A stretch of DNA of 17,500 nucleotides from Ichthyophonus hoferi (GCA_002751075.1 NAOQ01000832.1:1457-18956), one strand, 5' to 3'. Shown: positions 1-9,904, counted from the stretch's first letter. Numbers and translations: made by a program. Notes: generated from the letters alone by a model not told the origin.

Positions 1-847
1 GCATGGCATTATATACCTTGTTCGCCCTTTGTACTGAAATCGGTCAGCAACCTTAATAAGGTACATTTATTTAAGTAAAATAAAGTATTGGAATATCATC
101 AAGCGCTCTGGGTTTACTTTCTTTCTATCTAAAACCCCCGATTATTTATTAAGAAAAAAAAGGGTGTTGCTCTTAAGATACAGTACCCATTTGGTAAGGT
201 CCCCACATTATATTAATAGTTTTTTTAAAAACAACTCTATTAATAGTCACTTACCGATAATTCAATGGTTCTACTCCGATTAATCCACAACGTATATAAT
301 TATTAACCAATCATAAAGAGGATAGTAACTAATTATTTCACACAAATATACACTTAATTAATCTCTTACTTATAACAAATGTCTCCCTTAAATCGCAGCC
401 TATCCCACATTAACAAAACCAAGTCATACTTTGATACCTCAAAACAGAACTAAATGCTAATTAGTGATATTTGGCAGTACTGGTAAATGAGGCTCATAAT
501 GACTGATTCAGTTGATGTCTAGTCCATGGTTGACAATAAATACGATAACATGCTGAAGACTTTTATAATGAAGATTGAGAGTTTATATAAAGGTTACTTG
601 ATAAGTGTGGAATTGCAACATACATAACTAAGTCCAAGACACTCAGTCAGGACTATATTCTAACTAGAAAATAATTAATTGAATAATTAGTGCTTTGCTG
701 GCAATGTGTCGAAGCTGTATCTAAAATAGTGTAATGACTTTGTTTAAGAATGAAAGTATATCAAAGAAACGGTTCCCCTTAAAAAGAAAATCTTTGCTTT
801 TGGTAGCTTCAGAAGTTTGGATTCAGGTACACAAGACCAAAATTTAA
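1..847. other. Stretch with no supported gene
   Basis: This AT-rich stretch has stops in all frames. A short open segment at the left edge (1-75) is too short and cut by the window edge to call. At 765-855 a coding-like run in another frame precedes the 848-994 scrap. No RNA gene or convincing repeat was seen. Confidence 0.5.
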
Positions 848-994
848 ATTCAAAGTAGCTCTAAACCAGAGAAGAAAGCTACTGTAAGAAACATAGAAGA
901 GATTTTTGACACTATTGAAGAGTTTAATTCCTCCCATCCACTAGACCGTGACACAGCTGGCACTAAGCTTTATCTGACTCCAATAAAGAGTTGA
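848..994 (+). pseudogene. Orphan 48-codon coding-like segment, unknown protein
   Basis: An open segment of 48 codons with no ATG runs to a TGA at 992-994. Its translation is charged and hydrophilic, with TVRNIEEIFDTIEEF followed by HPLDRDTAG, and its codon use looks more gene-like than the surrounding AT-rich DNA. Immediately upstream, a second frame also reads as plausible protein (LKKKIFAFGSFRSLD). This suggests a decayed gene or a terminal exon with an unseen acceptor. No family was recognised and there is no clear splice donor or acceptor. It could be chance; confidence is low. Confidence 0.25.
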
Positions 995-1953
995 ACACAA
1001 CTGTCATGGGTTACGACTGTTAAAATAATAGTAATAGGATCTATTCAATCATTTTTTGGGTCTTTAATAATGGACGGAGTTGGCGTGATATAGTTTCCCG
1101 CCAATCTACTGATCTGTCAGTATACTTAATATAGTCCTAACAAAGATAGTTAAGGAATGCAACCTCAACTTATTTTCTTATTGTAAGAGGACGATTATAT
1201 GCAACATCATTTACACTACTTTGATCACTCAGACTTATTTATTCCTAGATGTCATATCGTGGGATGTACTACTTTAAACGTAATACCATCTACCATTAAA
1301 CTTACATGTTGGATCTATCGGTAAAACCCCGTGGCTGAGCCGCAGACCAATCAGTAATATACCGAGTTAAATTTATCAGATAAAATTCTGTTATTTATCA
1401 TATTGCATTAAACCTAGATAAAATTAAGGAATCCAATAGCGCATTGCGAGGTTAGTAATCAATAATTTAAATGAATCTAATTATTAGATTGACATTACAA
1501 CATTGACCAGTTGGTACACAGTAGTGTATGTTCAAGTTGACAGTCTTGCACAATTTTGTTTTATTTTTTGACTTGAAACATCAGTTTCAATTATTTTGTA
1601 TATTGCAAAGTTTTTAATTGAGATGTTACTGTTAAGTTCGGATGTATTTTCTTTGGCTTCATTACTTGTCCAACATTTCTTTAAGGAATTCAATGTATTG
1701 TACCTTTATATGGTTAATATTTATTTTTCTGTAGTGTCTTCAGAGAAGTCTATTCCTTTCTCCAACATGTAAGTGTTAGGAATGGTAGATGTTTGTGTTA
1801 TCATTGCTCCTTCATTATTTGTTTTTATCTCGGAGGAATGAAACGTTCATTCTCATAATGAAGTTTTCCTCAGCTCTGGTGCTATTACTTATACAAAATT
1901 GCTTCTAGTCAAAAAAAAGTCAAATTTCCTCATAAAATAGTATTTATAGTAAT
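995..1953. other. Non-coding stretch
   Basis: Stops are dense in all frames and T-rich tracts are common around 1550-1900. No gene, structured RNA or clear repeat was recognised. It leads into the plus-strand copia-type remnant. Confidence 0.5.
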
Positions 1954-2481
1954 TTGTTTGGTCAACCAGTCAAAGATCCCACCATTGCAATTGCATATAC
2001 AGGTTCAGCCGCTAAGGCAGATGGATTTCTACAGGAAAGCCTTATGCCAGACTTCGGTACCTGCATGCACATCTCCTCAACACTAGCAGCTTTTACACAG
2101 AGCACCCCTGTGGTTATTTCAATTAAAATGGCAGATGGTAACCAGACCTTGGCAATACTAGCAGAAACTGTCAAATTAAGGTTACATTTAATCGACTGGA
2201 TCATCTCCCTGAAACTAGTCCTCCACGTGGAGTCAGCCCCTACAAATTTATTTTCCATCCCTGCCCTATGCAGGCAAGATATCGTCAGCACATTCTCAAC
2301 CCACTCAATGACGGTTGCACTCGATGAACACAACCTGCTGAATGACGACTTTACGGGGATGACCTCCACATTCTCAATGTCAACGTATGTTTTTCGGACT
2401 ATGGGAAAGATGAGTTCTACAACATCAACACCACTAAGGCTACATGCTTGTCTACATGAGTCTACAATCACAATCCCATAA
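1954..2481 (+). mobile_element. Fossil fragment of a Ty1/copia-type retrotransposon, protease region
   Basis: The plus-strand translation resembles the protease to GAG-pre-integrase stretch of copia polyproteins. A GFLQESLMPDFGTCMHIS-like block is followed by ADGNQTLAILAETVKL, the usual 'ADG..' strand pair, and then by a VLHVESAPTNLFSI-like block, which matches the family's 'VLYVP....NLISV' pattern. The fragment is richer in G+C than its surroundings. It is related to the minus-strand protease region at 6036-6300, which shares the GFL..S.M.D....MH and ST...TV patterns. Only this part is present, with no end repeats seen around it. It is an old, broken copy. The open frame on the opposite strand here is a shadow. 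Confidence 0.65.
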
Positions 2482-2599
2482 CCCTATAGCAATCTGTTAT
2501 TGATAATTGATTATTTGTAGAAATATTTTTTTTGCTGGGTTAGCGTTGGAAATAGTTAATTGATCCGATCTTTTCTCAAGGTTCAGTTGAAGCGGTAGG

Positions 2600-2740
2600 G
2601 GTCCTATGGAAGTCGTGTATGCAGACTCTAGACAACTGGTTGTAGTAATGATACCTCTGTTCTAGTTCAGAGGAAATTGACGCTTTGATGCAATTTCGTG
2701 CTAATGTAGATATTGCACAATAGTACCTCTTATTGATAAG
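2600..2740 (-). mobile_element. Fossil fragment of a copia-type element, gag N-terminal region
   Basis: This stretch is a diverged copy of 7080-7230 in the same orientation; for example both carry gtagtaat, ctttgatgc and gcacaat in order. Read on the minus strand, both give the same protein-like string (CAIS.., IKASI, LEQRY.YY.QL), as expected of the first part of a gag. It lies next to the protease fragment at 1954-2481 but points the other way, so the two are probably pieces of separate insertions or of a rearranged one. It is broken and old. Confidence 0.5.
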
Positions 2741-2955
2741 GTCTGTATGTGCTACTTATATTATAGTTGGTGACGTCTGAGTTAAAACGGAGTTGACTTC
2801 AAACCTGAATAGGAATTTAGCAGAATTATTTTAGAACATATTCTAATTATAAGTTCCCCAATGCACACTCATTGGGATCACACTGAGACATGTTTTAAAG
2901 AATTTATCTAGTGAGTACACAAAAAATTATTGCGGAATTTACTTTACACTTAATG

Positions 2956-3183
2956 CTAAGTACCACAAATATCAGTCTGGCTAGGAGGCCTTCTCTGAGC
3001 ACTAGTAACGTGTGAATTAACGAGGTTAACAACGTCGCTAATAAAAAGTTCACCGGTTGAATCTTTTGCCCACTTTACTATACGAGACCCTTTACGACAA
3101 GTCTTGTTTATAATGTTACTGTGTTTCAAGTATAGGGTTACAAATTTTCCGTAGTTACTTTCAAGTTTAATAATGTAAATCAA
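2956..3183 (-). CDS. Candidate terminal exon, unknown protein (75 codons)
   Basis: On the minus strand a 75-codon segment starts directly after an acceptor-like site (AAATAAACAG, AG at 3185-3184) in phase 0 and ends in a normal stop at 2958-2956. The translation looks like real protein: YLKHSNIINKTCRKGSRIVK, then KDSTGELFISDVVNLVN, then a basic proline tail AQRRPPSQTDICGT. There is no ATG at the start, so if real it is the last exon of a longer gene or a leftover of one. No matching upstream exon was found within the window. I do not recognise the family. It could also belong to a degraded mobile element. The next stretch to the right (3190-3340) is very AT-rich. Confidence 0.35.
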   Translation of the reverse strand: MIYIIKLESNYGKFVTLYLKHSNIINKTCRKGSRIVKWAKDSTGELFISDVVNLVNSHVTSAQRRPPSQTDICGT

Positions 3184-3576
3184 CTGTTTATTTATAGTAG
3201 TAGTAAGCCGAGTAATGATAAAGTATAAGACAGTAATTAATTACTACTTTTTAAAAAAATATTTAAAAAAATATAGTTATAATATGTAATTATATTTGCT
3301 ATAATTATATATAATATGAAAATACTGGATTTATTTACTTTACAAAATGGAGATTGGTTAATTAATTCCAATTAGAACCAATCACATACTAACTAAAGTT
3401 TCTTGTATTTTCGGGCCAATAATGTTGTCAATGTTGCGATCTTATAGAACTTATAAAAAACAGAATTTTGCGTATTTTAGGGATTAGGCACGCGGTCATA
3501 ATTTAATTTTAACTTGTAATAATATTATTGTATACAATGTTTAAATATACAATTAATATTTTAATATATTATAAGA

Positions 3577-3936
3577 TTATGTGGAAGTTTTATTGACTTG
3601 TCCGCAGTTCTTCAGGATCTCCAGTTGATTTTCGTAAACGATCGTTGATATTTCTGAATTAACGGTAGTAATAGCTAATTGGCTTGATCTACTTCCTATA
3701 GAAGGCAATGTAGAGACAGGCGTATATGTTGGCTCTATCCCTAGATGATTATTACAATTATATTCAGCTATTACTGAAAGAGGGATTTCTACTTTGGTTC
3801 GTTTAGGTGCGATAGTGCTTATGACACCATGTGTGCAATCAGTAAGAAGTGCTATATTAATATGTAGATAATAAGTACAGTCACTATTTAATGTTAGCAT
3901 GCCGTTCTCTAACTTTTGAATAAGTGAGAGGTCTGA
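3577..3936 (-). CDS. Candidate terminal exon, unknown protein (119 codons)
   Basis: A minus-strand open segment begins right after an acceptor-like TTGTAACAG (AG at 3938-3937), in phase 0, and closes with a stop at 3579-3577. An ATG lies 12 codons in, at 3900-3898. The translation is evenly composed and looks coding: SDLSLIQKLENGMLTL near the start, a KRTKVEIPLSVIAEY strand-like stretch mid-way, and an NQLEILKNCGQVNKTST tail. No transmembrane segment or known motif is visible. It abuts the left end repeat of the copia-type fossil, so its upstream part may have been displaced by that insertion. No donor site was seen that would join it to 2956-3183. The function is unknown. Confidence 0.35.
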   Translation of the reverse strand, partial: SDLSLIQKLENGMLTLNSDCTYYLHINIALLTDCTHGVISTIAPKRTKVEIPLSVIAEYNCNNHLGIEPTYTPVSTLPSIGSRSSQLAITTVNSEISTIVYENQLEILKNCGQVNKTST

Positions 3937-3944
3937 CTGTTACA

Positions 3945-4260
3945 AGTACTTTTTATTTTTGCCAGTGGACCATATGTGTGTGAATGACCACGGGGCAAAC
4001 GGCCAGGACCTTTATTAATTATTTCGGTTTTCCTTTGTACTTGTCTCATCTTATTGTGGTTATCACCCGCATAGTTGCACTCATCATCATAAATGGGACC
4101 GACCGTAGATATTCTTATTGGCTAATACAACTCACGACAGGTCACAGAGGCCGACTAGAACTGTCTGATTTTACCTCGATACTCAAATACTATTGTGTCC
4201 TCATTATAGATGGCAAATTAACCAATTGCCTCATTGATGCAGCATGCAACATTCCGCATA
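3945..4260 (-). repeat. Left end repeat (LTR-like) of the copia-type fossil
   Basis: This matches 7425-7745 in direct orientation over about 300 bases. Shared landmarks in the same order are tttttgc, tatgtgtg, ggNcctttatta, tattgg, ggtcacagag versus ggtcatagag, and gtctgattNta. A 137-codon plus-strand frame spanning it (3984-4397) has no protein-like features and is not called as a gene. Confidence 0.5.
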
Positions 4261-4899
4261 CCAGGTATCGACAAATCGATTTACGTATTGTAGAGCGGCA
4301 TTCGATACACAATATTAGAACTGATCATTGTATTACGTCTTGTTATCAAAAATTGACAAACTATGTGCTCATCTTGCAACGTATCTTAACCAGGTGAGAA
4401 TACTTACTTCCCGTACTCTGGCAAAATGTTTTCTTGACAATCAATTCAATTTAATGTGAAGTACTAGGTAATTGGTTAACTAGCTTTAGTCCGCTCGAGA
4501 CTTTCACTGCGGTCAGGTAACTTCTTTTGACTCGCGGAATGCAGAACACGTCCCGCCTACGGTTACTCTTTAATATCGAAAGACAAGTATCTAGTATCTA
4601 CAATATATATATATATATTGAATGAAGTTATACGTTGAATGCCAGATAGAGAATACTTCCACTTCAATAATTAAGGCATGGGTACCATTGACCCGTATGA
4701 TTGCGAATAAGCCACAAAGATTACCACTATATTTTAAGACCATATAATTTAAATTTAAGACTGAGCTAAGCATCTAGTTCTAATTGATGTCATAGATTTA
4801 ATCAATCACCGTTAACTAACATCAGATGCTTACTGACCAATTAAAAAGAAATTCTTACAGTGCTCATTATCAAATAGCAGTTTAGTCCAAGTTGAGCAA
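4261..4899. other. Spacer inside the fossil element, no coding signal recognised
   Basis: No protein-like frame was recognised here. A 20-bp perfect (AT)n palindrome, caatatatat followed by its mirror atatatattg, lies at 4601-4620. Confidence 0.4.
4601..4620. repeat. (AT)n microsatellite, palindromic
   Basis: A 20-base alternating AT run capped by c and g, self-complementary throughout. Confidence 0.8.
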
Positions 4900-5757
4900 T
4901 AAATGTCGATTCTAGTCTAAGGAGTAATTCTATCACCCATCCAAGATATCCAAGATGGCAACTGACTATCACTAGTGGAGAATTTAGATTAAAAATTCTA
5001 TAGCTTTTATTTAGCATCACTACAGAAACAAGGGTTGTGATTTGGCGAGTGGCCCAGTCCATTACTATTTATTCTAATTGTAGAATATCATATCATAAAA
5101 ATAAACCTAGCCATCCTCTAGGAGAACTTCTCCCTGATAGAGATATTATTGATCCTATAGTAGACCTTACTACCAAATGTATGCAGGTGTTTTACTGGCA
5201 CCCTAGTTTTGTGCCATAATTTGAATGGCACCATTTCATTATACGCAGCTAAGTTGGAACTCATACAATGCGTGAAGATTGCTGTGCAGATAGCATAACT
5301 CCATAATTGAGTGGGCATGTTGGCGTAAGTTAGCGGTGTCCGTGACATCTGCAGAGGTGGGCGGTTGATGCACTCGGTTATACTGTTGCTAGAGGGGGCA
5401 TATGGCAGGATAGTGAGATGAGTAATGCCCTTCTCAAAGATACTTTTGAAGGTTTCTGTTGAGATACTCGTGGTCTTGTTTAGAAAAAAGATGAGTGATC
5501 TTTAGGGATGTGTGTAGGAATTCTGCTGCTGCTTTGAAAGTATGCAAGCATTTAGGATCATTGCCTTTTGAGGTCATGCAAAATACAGTTGTAAAGTGTG
5601 TAAAGTTGATGATGAACGTCACAACCCAGCAGAAATTGTCTGTAGATTTTCTGTGAATTAATGGCGTCACTGTAGATTCACTCTGGTGGACAAGATGATT
5701 AGAGAGTTCTGGATAGAAACTGCACCCTGGTGATTTTGGAGATAATGCAAGGATCAC
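4900..5757 (-). mobile_element. Integrase-like region of the copia-type fossil
   Basis: On the minus strand the translations match the copia integrase core and its C-terminal flank. A VVTFIINFTHFTTVFCMTSK block corresponds to the family's 'V.FIDDFTR...V..MKSK'. LHTFKAAAEFLHTS and HEYLNR blocks follow. Next come MPTQLWSYAICTA, corresponding to the 'P..LW..A..TA' motif, and PFKLWHKTRVPVKHLHTFGS, corresponding to 'P...W....P....L..FG'. This is the best-supported identification within the fossil. It is broken. Confidence 0.7.
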
Positions 5758-6035
5758 ATGGCAAGCTGTTTGTTACTGGTAAAGGTTTCTTAAAAGTGTA
5801 GCAGGACCTGCTAAAGACATACATCTGATGTATGCAAGAAGTGATTATGCCCCAATACATGTGTGATTATGCTTGTGGCTGATGGAATAAAGACAGTACC
5901 ATTATTTACCCATGTGGCAAGGCATGCGGCCTTAGCAATGTTAATGTTTGGTTTTGCTACTAGAATTGGGCTACTTGAGGAGGGGTGCAGAAAGAAAATG
6001 TCAGCGTTGAAGAGGTATAGGCCATTTTGGTAGGG

Positions 6036-6359
6036 TCAGCCAATAAGAATGGTGCAACCGTTAAGTATGACTGTTACTTGATTGGTTGAAAAGGTAATGA
6101 CAATATCCAGCCCATGAAGAGCGAAATAGAAAATAGATTGGTGCATGCTGGTGACAGAGTCTGTCATGAAGCTTCCCTTTAAAAAACCTAATACTGTAGC
6201 AACTGAACCTGCATGTACTAGTGAAATGATGGGGTTGTTGTTGACAGATGGACTGTGTAATTGAATAATTCCGGTATGAACCTGTTGTTGTTGTTTTAGT
6301 TGAGATTCCTCCATAGTTTTGCCAAAGTTTGGACTGCCTTGGTGTTTATTGCAATCCAT
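6036..6359 (-). mobile_element. Protease-like region of the copia-type fossil
   Basis: The minus-strand translation contains VHAGSVATVLGFLKGSF, then TSMHQSIFYFALHG, then VITFSTNQVTVILNG. The same pattern is seen in the plus-strand remnant at 1954-2481 (GFL..S.M.D, MH.S, FSTHSMTVAL). Position after gag and before integrase fits a copia protease to GAG-pre-integrase segment. It is old and broken. Confidence 0.5.
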
Positions 6360-6589
6360 TGTGTCGTGGTGGGCATATCTTCCAGGGTAATAATCATAAT
6401 GGAAGTTATTTTGCTCTTTGAGATTGTGGTAGCTATTAGGCTTCCTATCAGGTTTGTTGGATTTGTTGTGGCCTGGTCTTTCCCCATTGATCTTTTGTAT
6501 GCCATATGACCTGCTATGAGGTGGTGGTGGTTGTGAAACTGGTGGAGAAGGTGTCTTACCGGATAGACCATCCTAAGTGAGAAATCTTT

Positions 6590-7230
6590 GAAGAAGCTAC
6601 ACAATTTTCTGTTGTGTTTGCTGACGTTCTTGCTCTTGTTTTTGATTGTATTCTTGTTGTTCTTGAAATTGTTGCTGATGAAGTTGAAAATGACGCCTCC
6701 CTTGTTGATATTGGCGCTCCTGTTGCTGTTGTATTTGCACTATTATATTTTTATACTTCTGAGCAATAGAGTGTAATTCAACTTGAAGACGATTTGGTTG
6801 TAAGGTTGGGGATTCTGGAGATAGAGTATCTTGTAGTTGCGATTGAAAGTCAAACTGTGACTCATCTGTTTCCATCATGTTGTCCTGTACGTAATTGAGT
6901 TGCCGTGCAGTGGAAGTGTCCTGGGCCCATAACCCTATCAGAATTTGTGTTAGTTCTATTGACTTGTACATAGCTGTCGGGATCTCCAATTGAATAACTG
7001 ACAATGATTACTGTTGTTTGACCAGTGTAGATAATAGCTGCTTGATCAGACTTGTCTTTAAGACTCAATTTTTGTGCTAGAGTGCTCTATTGACAGCGCA
7101 TATACCAACTCTCTAGGTAACTGGCTGTAGTAATTATATCTTTGTTCTAATTTAAAAGGGATAGATGCTTTGATGCGCTTGAGTGCAAATGCGGAAATCG
7201 CACAATGTGATCCATCCTTAAGTGGAGCTA
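6590..7230 (-). mobile_element. gag-like region of the copia-type fossil
   Basis: The minus-strand translations hold an N-terminal block with IKASIPFKLEQRYNYYSQL (also present at 2600-2740), then a strongly glutamine-rich coiled-coil stretch (QQQQERQYQQG, QEQQEYNQKQEQERQQ). Such Q-rich coiled-coils are common in the C-terminal half of copia gag proteins. The following minus-strand stretch (about 6590-6300) is rich in His, Thr and Asn. No intact zinc knuckle was identified. It is broken. Confidence 0.5.
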
Positions 7231-7374
7231 TGCCACTATGTGAATAAACACTATTATCATTATCTAGTGGTCAATAAGCAGTTCTCTGACTCCTGAACGT
7301 GTGAGCGATCTGGACACTGAGTATCGTACATGAGAGCCAGTGGTAGATTAGACATTACAATATCGATGTGTATA

Positions 7375-7396
7375 TTATATATATATATATATATAA
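7375..7396. repeat. (AT)n microsatellite
   Basis: An alternating AT run of about 22 bases, just inside the right end repeat of the copia-type fossil. Confidence 0.75.
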
Positions 7397-7424
7397 TTCA
7401 TTAATTAATTAAAAGCAAAGTATT

Positions 7425-7745
7425 TTTATGTGCGCTTACGAGAACCTCATATTTTTGCTATTGATACCGCGTATGTGTGAGCAGGTCCTTTATTATTGAC
7501 TTTTTTTTTCTCTTTTATACTGCCTTTTATCGCCAGTGCTAATTTTTGGTTAACACCAATGTAACTAGATTCAATAACTTAATGAAGCTAATCATAAAGT
7601 ATTTGTATTGGTTATTCAAACTCATGAAAGGTCATAGAGAGCCACTAGGGATGTCTGATTCTATCTTGTAAGGTTATATTAGTGTTTCCATAAATGGCTC
7701 ATAATCTAATTCGCCATGCAGTTAACGATCTTGTAACACTCTCCC
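7425..7745 (-). repeat. Right end repeat (LTR-like) of the copia-type fossil
   Basis: This is the direct-orientation partner of 3945-4260, lying upstream of the gag-like region on the minus strand, where a 5' LTR would sit. An (AT)n tract at about 7375-7396 lies just inside it. Both repeats have drifted far apart. Confidence 0.5.
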
Positions 7746-7892
7746 ATTGGCTTAAACGCTAGAGAAAGCCAAAAGCAAACATAAAGTTGATGTTTTCAGT
7801 CTTTAAATAAATGTTAAAGGCTTTTCCAAAAGTATAATTTACTTTTCTTAATTATTCATTTGTATTAAGTTTTTCTGATTCACATGTGGCAG

Positions 7893-8368
7893 AAATTTAT
7901 CATCCATATTCTCTACTAGAAGGTCAACCAGTCAAGCCTGTTACAGAACTAGAGGATACTTGCATAGTTCCCATCTACGATCACAGTGGCTTAGATCAAA
8001 ATTGTTATATACAATTCAAGTTGCAAGGTAAGAAGTTTAAAGTGCCTCTGAACTTAAAACAAATTGTATGTACTGCAAACAGAACCCGAAAAAGCATTAA
8101 CTTATCCTTTTACCTAGTAATAACTATATAGATTGACTAACAAAATAAAAGTATTTTATGTCGTATATAACTCAGTACCACATACCCTATTTCTAGTTCT
8201 AATATAATATTTAGAAACACAGTGTATATTGGTTATCATTTTAAATGCTCATCCTTTAATTTTTAGTTTATTAAGACCAATCAAGTAGAATTTGGGATTG
8301 TCCACGGTGTTTTAAGGGCCACCGAATATAATAGACGAGTGTTCAAATTAGGAACATTCAATACATGA
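7893..8368 (+). CDS. Candidate two-exon tail of an unknown protein
   Basis: There are two coding-like blocks. The first (7893-8065) reads HPYSLLEGQPVKPVTELED, then VPIYDHSGLDQNCYIQFKLQ, then KFKVPLNLKQI, and stops at a GTATGT donor (8066), the same donor hexamer as in the gene at 9905-12136. A T-rich acceptor (TTTAATTTTTAG, AG at 8265-8266) opens the second block (8267-8368). It continues in the same phase: FIKTNQVEFGIVHGVLRATE, then a TGA at 8366-8368. The intron would be 201 bases. The first block has no ATG and starts after a GCAG acceptor-like site (7891-7892), so the 5' part is missing from view. It lies directly beyond the right end repeat of the copia-type fossil. The family was not recognised, and it could be a gene remnant or part of a degraded element. 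Confidence 0.4.
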
Positions 8369-8487
8369 ATGTGAGTCTTACGGAGATTGCTCCCAAGCTC
8401 GTTCCTCCATATTTAAGGACATTGGCAAAGCGTTTAGCTGTTTACATGTTTATGTACAGATCCAGGTGTACACATGTTGTAAATTAA
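8365..8487 (+). CDS. Small coding-like ORF, 40 codons, unknown
   Basis: From an ATG at 8365 this encodes 40 residues: MNVSLTEIAPKLVPPYLRTL, then AKRLAVYMFMYRS and a short tail. The composition looks protein-like, with an amphipathic helix around LRTLAKRLAVYMFMY. It overlaps the stop of the preceding candidate exon in another frame. It may be a decayed continuation of that gene, a small independent ORF, or chance. No family was recognised. Confidence 0.2.
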   Translation: MNVSLTEIAPKLVPPYLRTLAKRLAVYMFMYRSRCTHVVN

Positions 8488-9885
8488 TATATGCGGGAGT
8501 GAGGTGGCTGGCAGTTTTTGTTGAAACTATGGCAGTCTACTCTTTTCTAATAGTTTTCCACCTCATATGCAACCTTTACTAGAGGTTAATCATTTCATTA
8601 ACAGCGTTGTGGGCCACTTAAATCCCATTAAAGAGAAAAAATGGAATTTTTTATAAATTAAATCTATACAACATCACTATCTCTATCGAAGAGCAAGGGA
8701 TCTTGGCCAACTCTCATATCAATTAGTATATTCTAGGAACTGGTAGCACAACATCATTGTGTTCCTGTTAAGAGCCAAGTTAACACGCTTCTCAGGCAAA
8801 CAAATCAATGGAAGTACTTGGAAATAGTCTCACGGAAAATTCCGAAATTTGCCTTATGCTAAAAATGCATATGGCCATTGATTCAGTCCTTGACACGTTA
8901 TAGCCACAAGATCGTTACAATAATAGTACACAGGATAGGCAAAGATTATCTCTTCTTTCTCTTAAAAATTATTGCAGGCTAACCTTAAGCTATTATTAAA
9001 TATCTCAACATTGCATTTTAGTGCATTGGCTTTTCCCCATACTAGTCTACTTACATACCCCTGTAGTGTAAAAATAGGCTGAGAACAGAAAACCTTACCA
9101 AATTAAAAAAATATTGAGCAACATAAACATATTTTACCAAGCCACCACATGCCTTCCATATAGATTTTTTAAATACTATTATTCTAGTCTTCTTTGCAAT
9201 AACTTTTCACTACTTACATGAGCATCTAATTTGTGTTTCCTTGCATCAATTAAATATTAATTTGAAAGGAAAAGCACCCTTTAGGGATTAAGTACAGATT
9301 TAGTCTTCTATTTCTTTTTTTCCAAGTGTGGCACACCAGACAATAAATTAAGGTAATGCTTATGTTCAATTGCACCATTAGAGCTAATAATTGATTACAA
9401 AGACATTCCGCATCAATAAATAATCATCAGTTAACAACTAGATTAGAAAAAATGATTTGATGTTGGCAGGTTAACAAATGACAAATCCTTGTTATCAAGA
9501 AAAAATGTAATACTTAAAACCCAACAAACAACAATATAAATAAACAGTAATCAATTTTAAACTTTGCATTTCCAATTTTGTAGTAACACATAAGTATATA
9601 TAAAATGGGTATATAAAACCAGTTCACATCCCAGCTAGACGCCGTTTGGTCAATTAAACCAATCATAAATTGCATAAATTTAGTACCATTTTATGTTATA
9701 ATATTGCTGAATAACAACTAATAACCTCCTCAAAAAATATTTCAAAACTATTAAAGACGTCCTTAACTTCTATTTGCACGTTGTGTATGTATATGTATAT
9801 GTGTATATGCATTCATATAATAATTTGAATAAAAGAACTCTAATCGTAAATTAATCATATCTTTCTCTAATACCATCCTTAACCA
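8488..9885. other. Non-coding spacer
   Basis: About 1.4 kb of AT-rich DNA with frequent stops. No gene, RNA or strong repeat was recognised. A TATG/GTATAT-rich microsatellite-like patch is at about 9785-9810. The right end is the 3' flank of the minus-strand gene. Confidence 0.5.
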
Positions 9886-9891
9886 TTTATT
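9886..9891 (-). terminator. Probable poly(A) signal (AATAAA)
   Basis: AATAAA on the minus strand begins about 14 bases after the stop codon of the two-exon gene. This is a close but workable position for cleavage and polyadenylation. A second AATAAA-type hexamer occurs further downstream on the same strand within AT-rich DNA, so the exact 3' end is uncertain. Confidence 0.4.
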
Positions 9892-9904
9892 TTAGCTCCG
9901 GATT

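Larger units (their letters stand above)
3945..7745 (-). mobile_element. Fossil Ty1/copia-type LTR retrotransposon, minus strand
   Basis: Read on the minus strand, the order is end repeat (about 7425-7745), gag-like region with a glutamine-rich coiled-coil (about 7230-6590), protease-like region (about 6360-6036), integrase-like region (about 5757-4900), then end repeat (about 3945-4260). The gag-protease-integrase order is that of Ty1/copia rather than Ty3/gypsy. No reverse transcriptase or RNase H part was recognised. The end repeats are clearly related but differ at roughly a third of positions by eye, so the insertion is old. The element is broken, with at least half a dozen interruptions. 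Exact ends and any target-site duplication could not be fixed by eye. Confidence 0.65.

Noticed and set aside
1-75. Open segment at the left edge with a protein-like minus-strand reading (VADRFQYKGRTRY)
   Set aside because: It is too short, cut by the window edge and has no clear family match. It may be an exon or element end, but cannot be supported here.
1962-2471. Long minus-strand open frame (169 codons)
   Set aside because: It is the antisense shadow of the plus-strand copia protease-like remnant, whose motifs are recognisable; the minus translation has none.
3984-4397. Plus-strand open frame of 137 codons
   Set aside because: It spans the left end repeat of the fossil, has no recognisable motif, and its counterpart in the right repeat is not open.
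6300-6776. Plus-strand hydrophobic open frames of 69 and 62 codons
   Set aside because: They are the complements of the His/Thr-rich and glutamine-rich gag-like region; Gln codons read in reverse give Leu- and Phe-rich strings.
1960-7935. Shared 14-mer ggtcaaccagtcaa at 1960 and 7922, both encoding GQPVK
   Set aside because: There is no similarity on either side; a single 14-mer match in 17.5 kb is within what chance allows.
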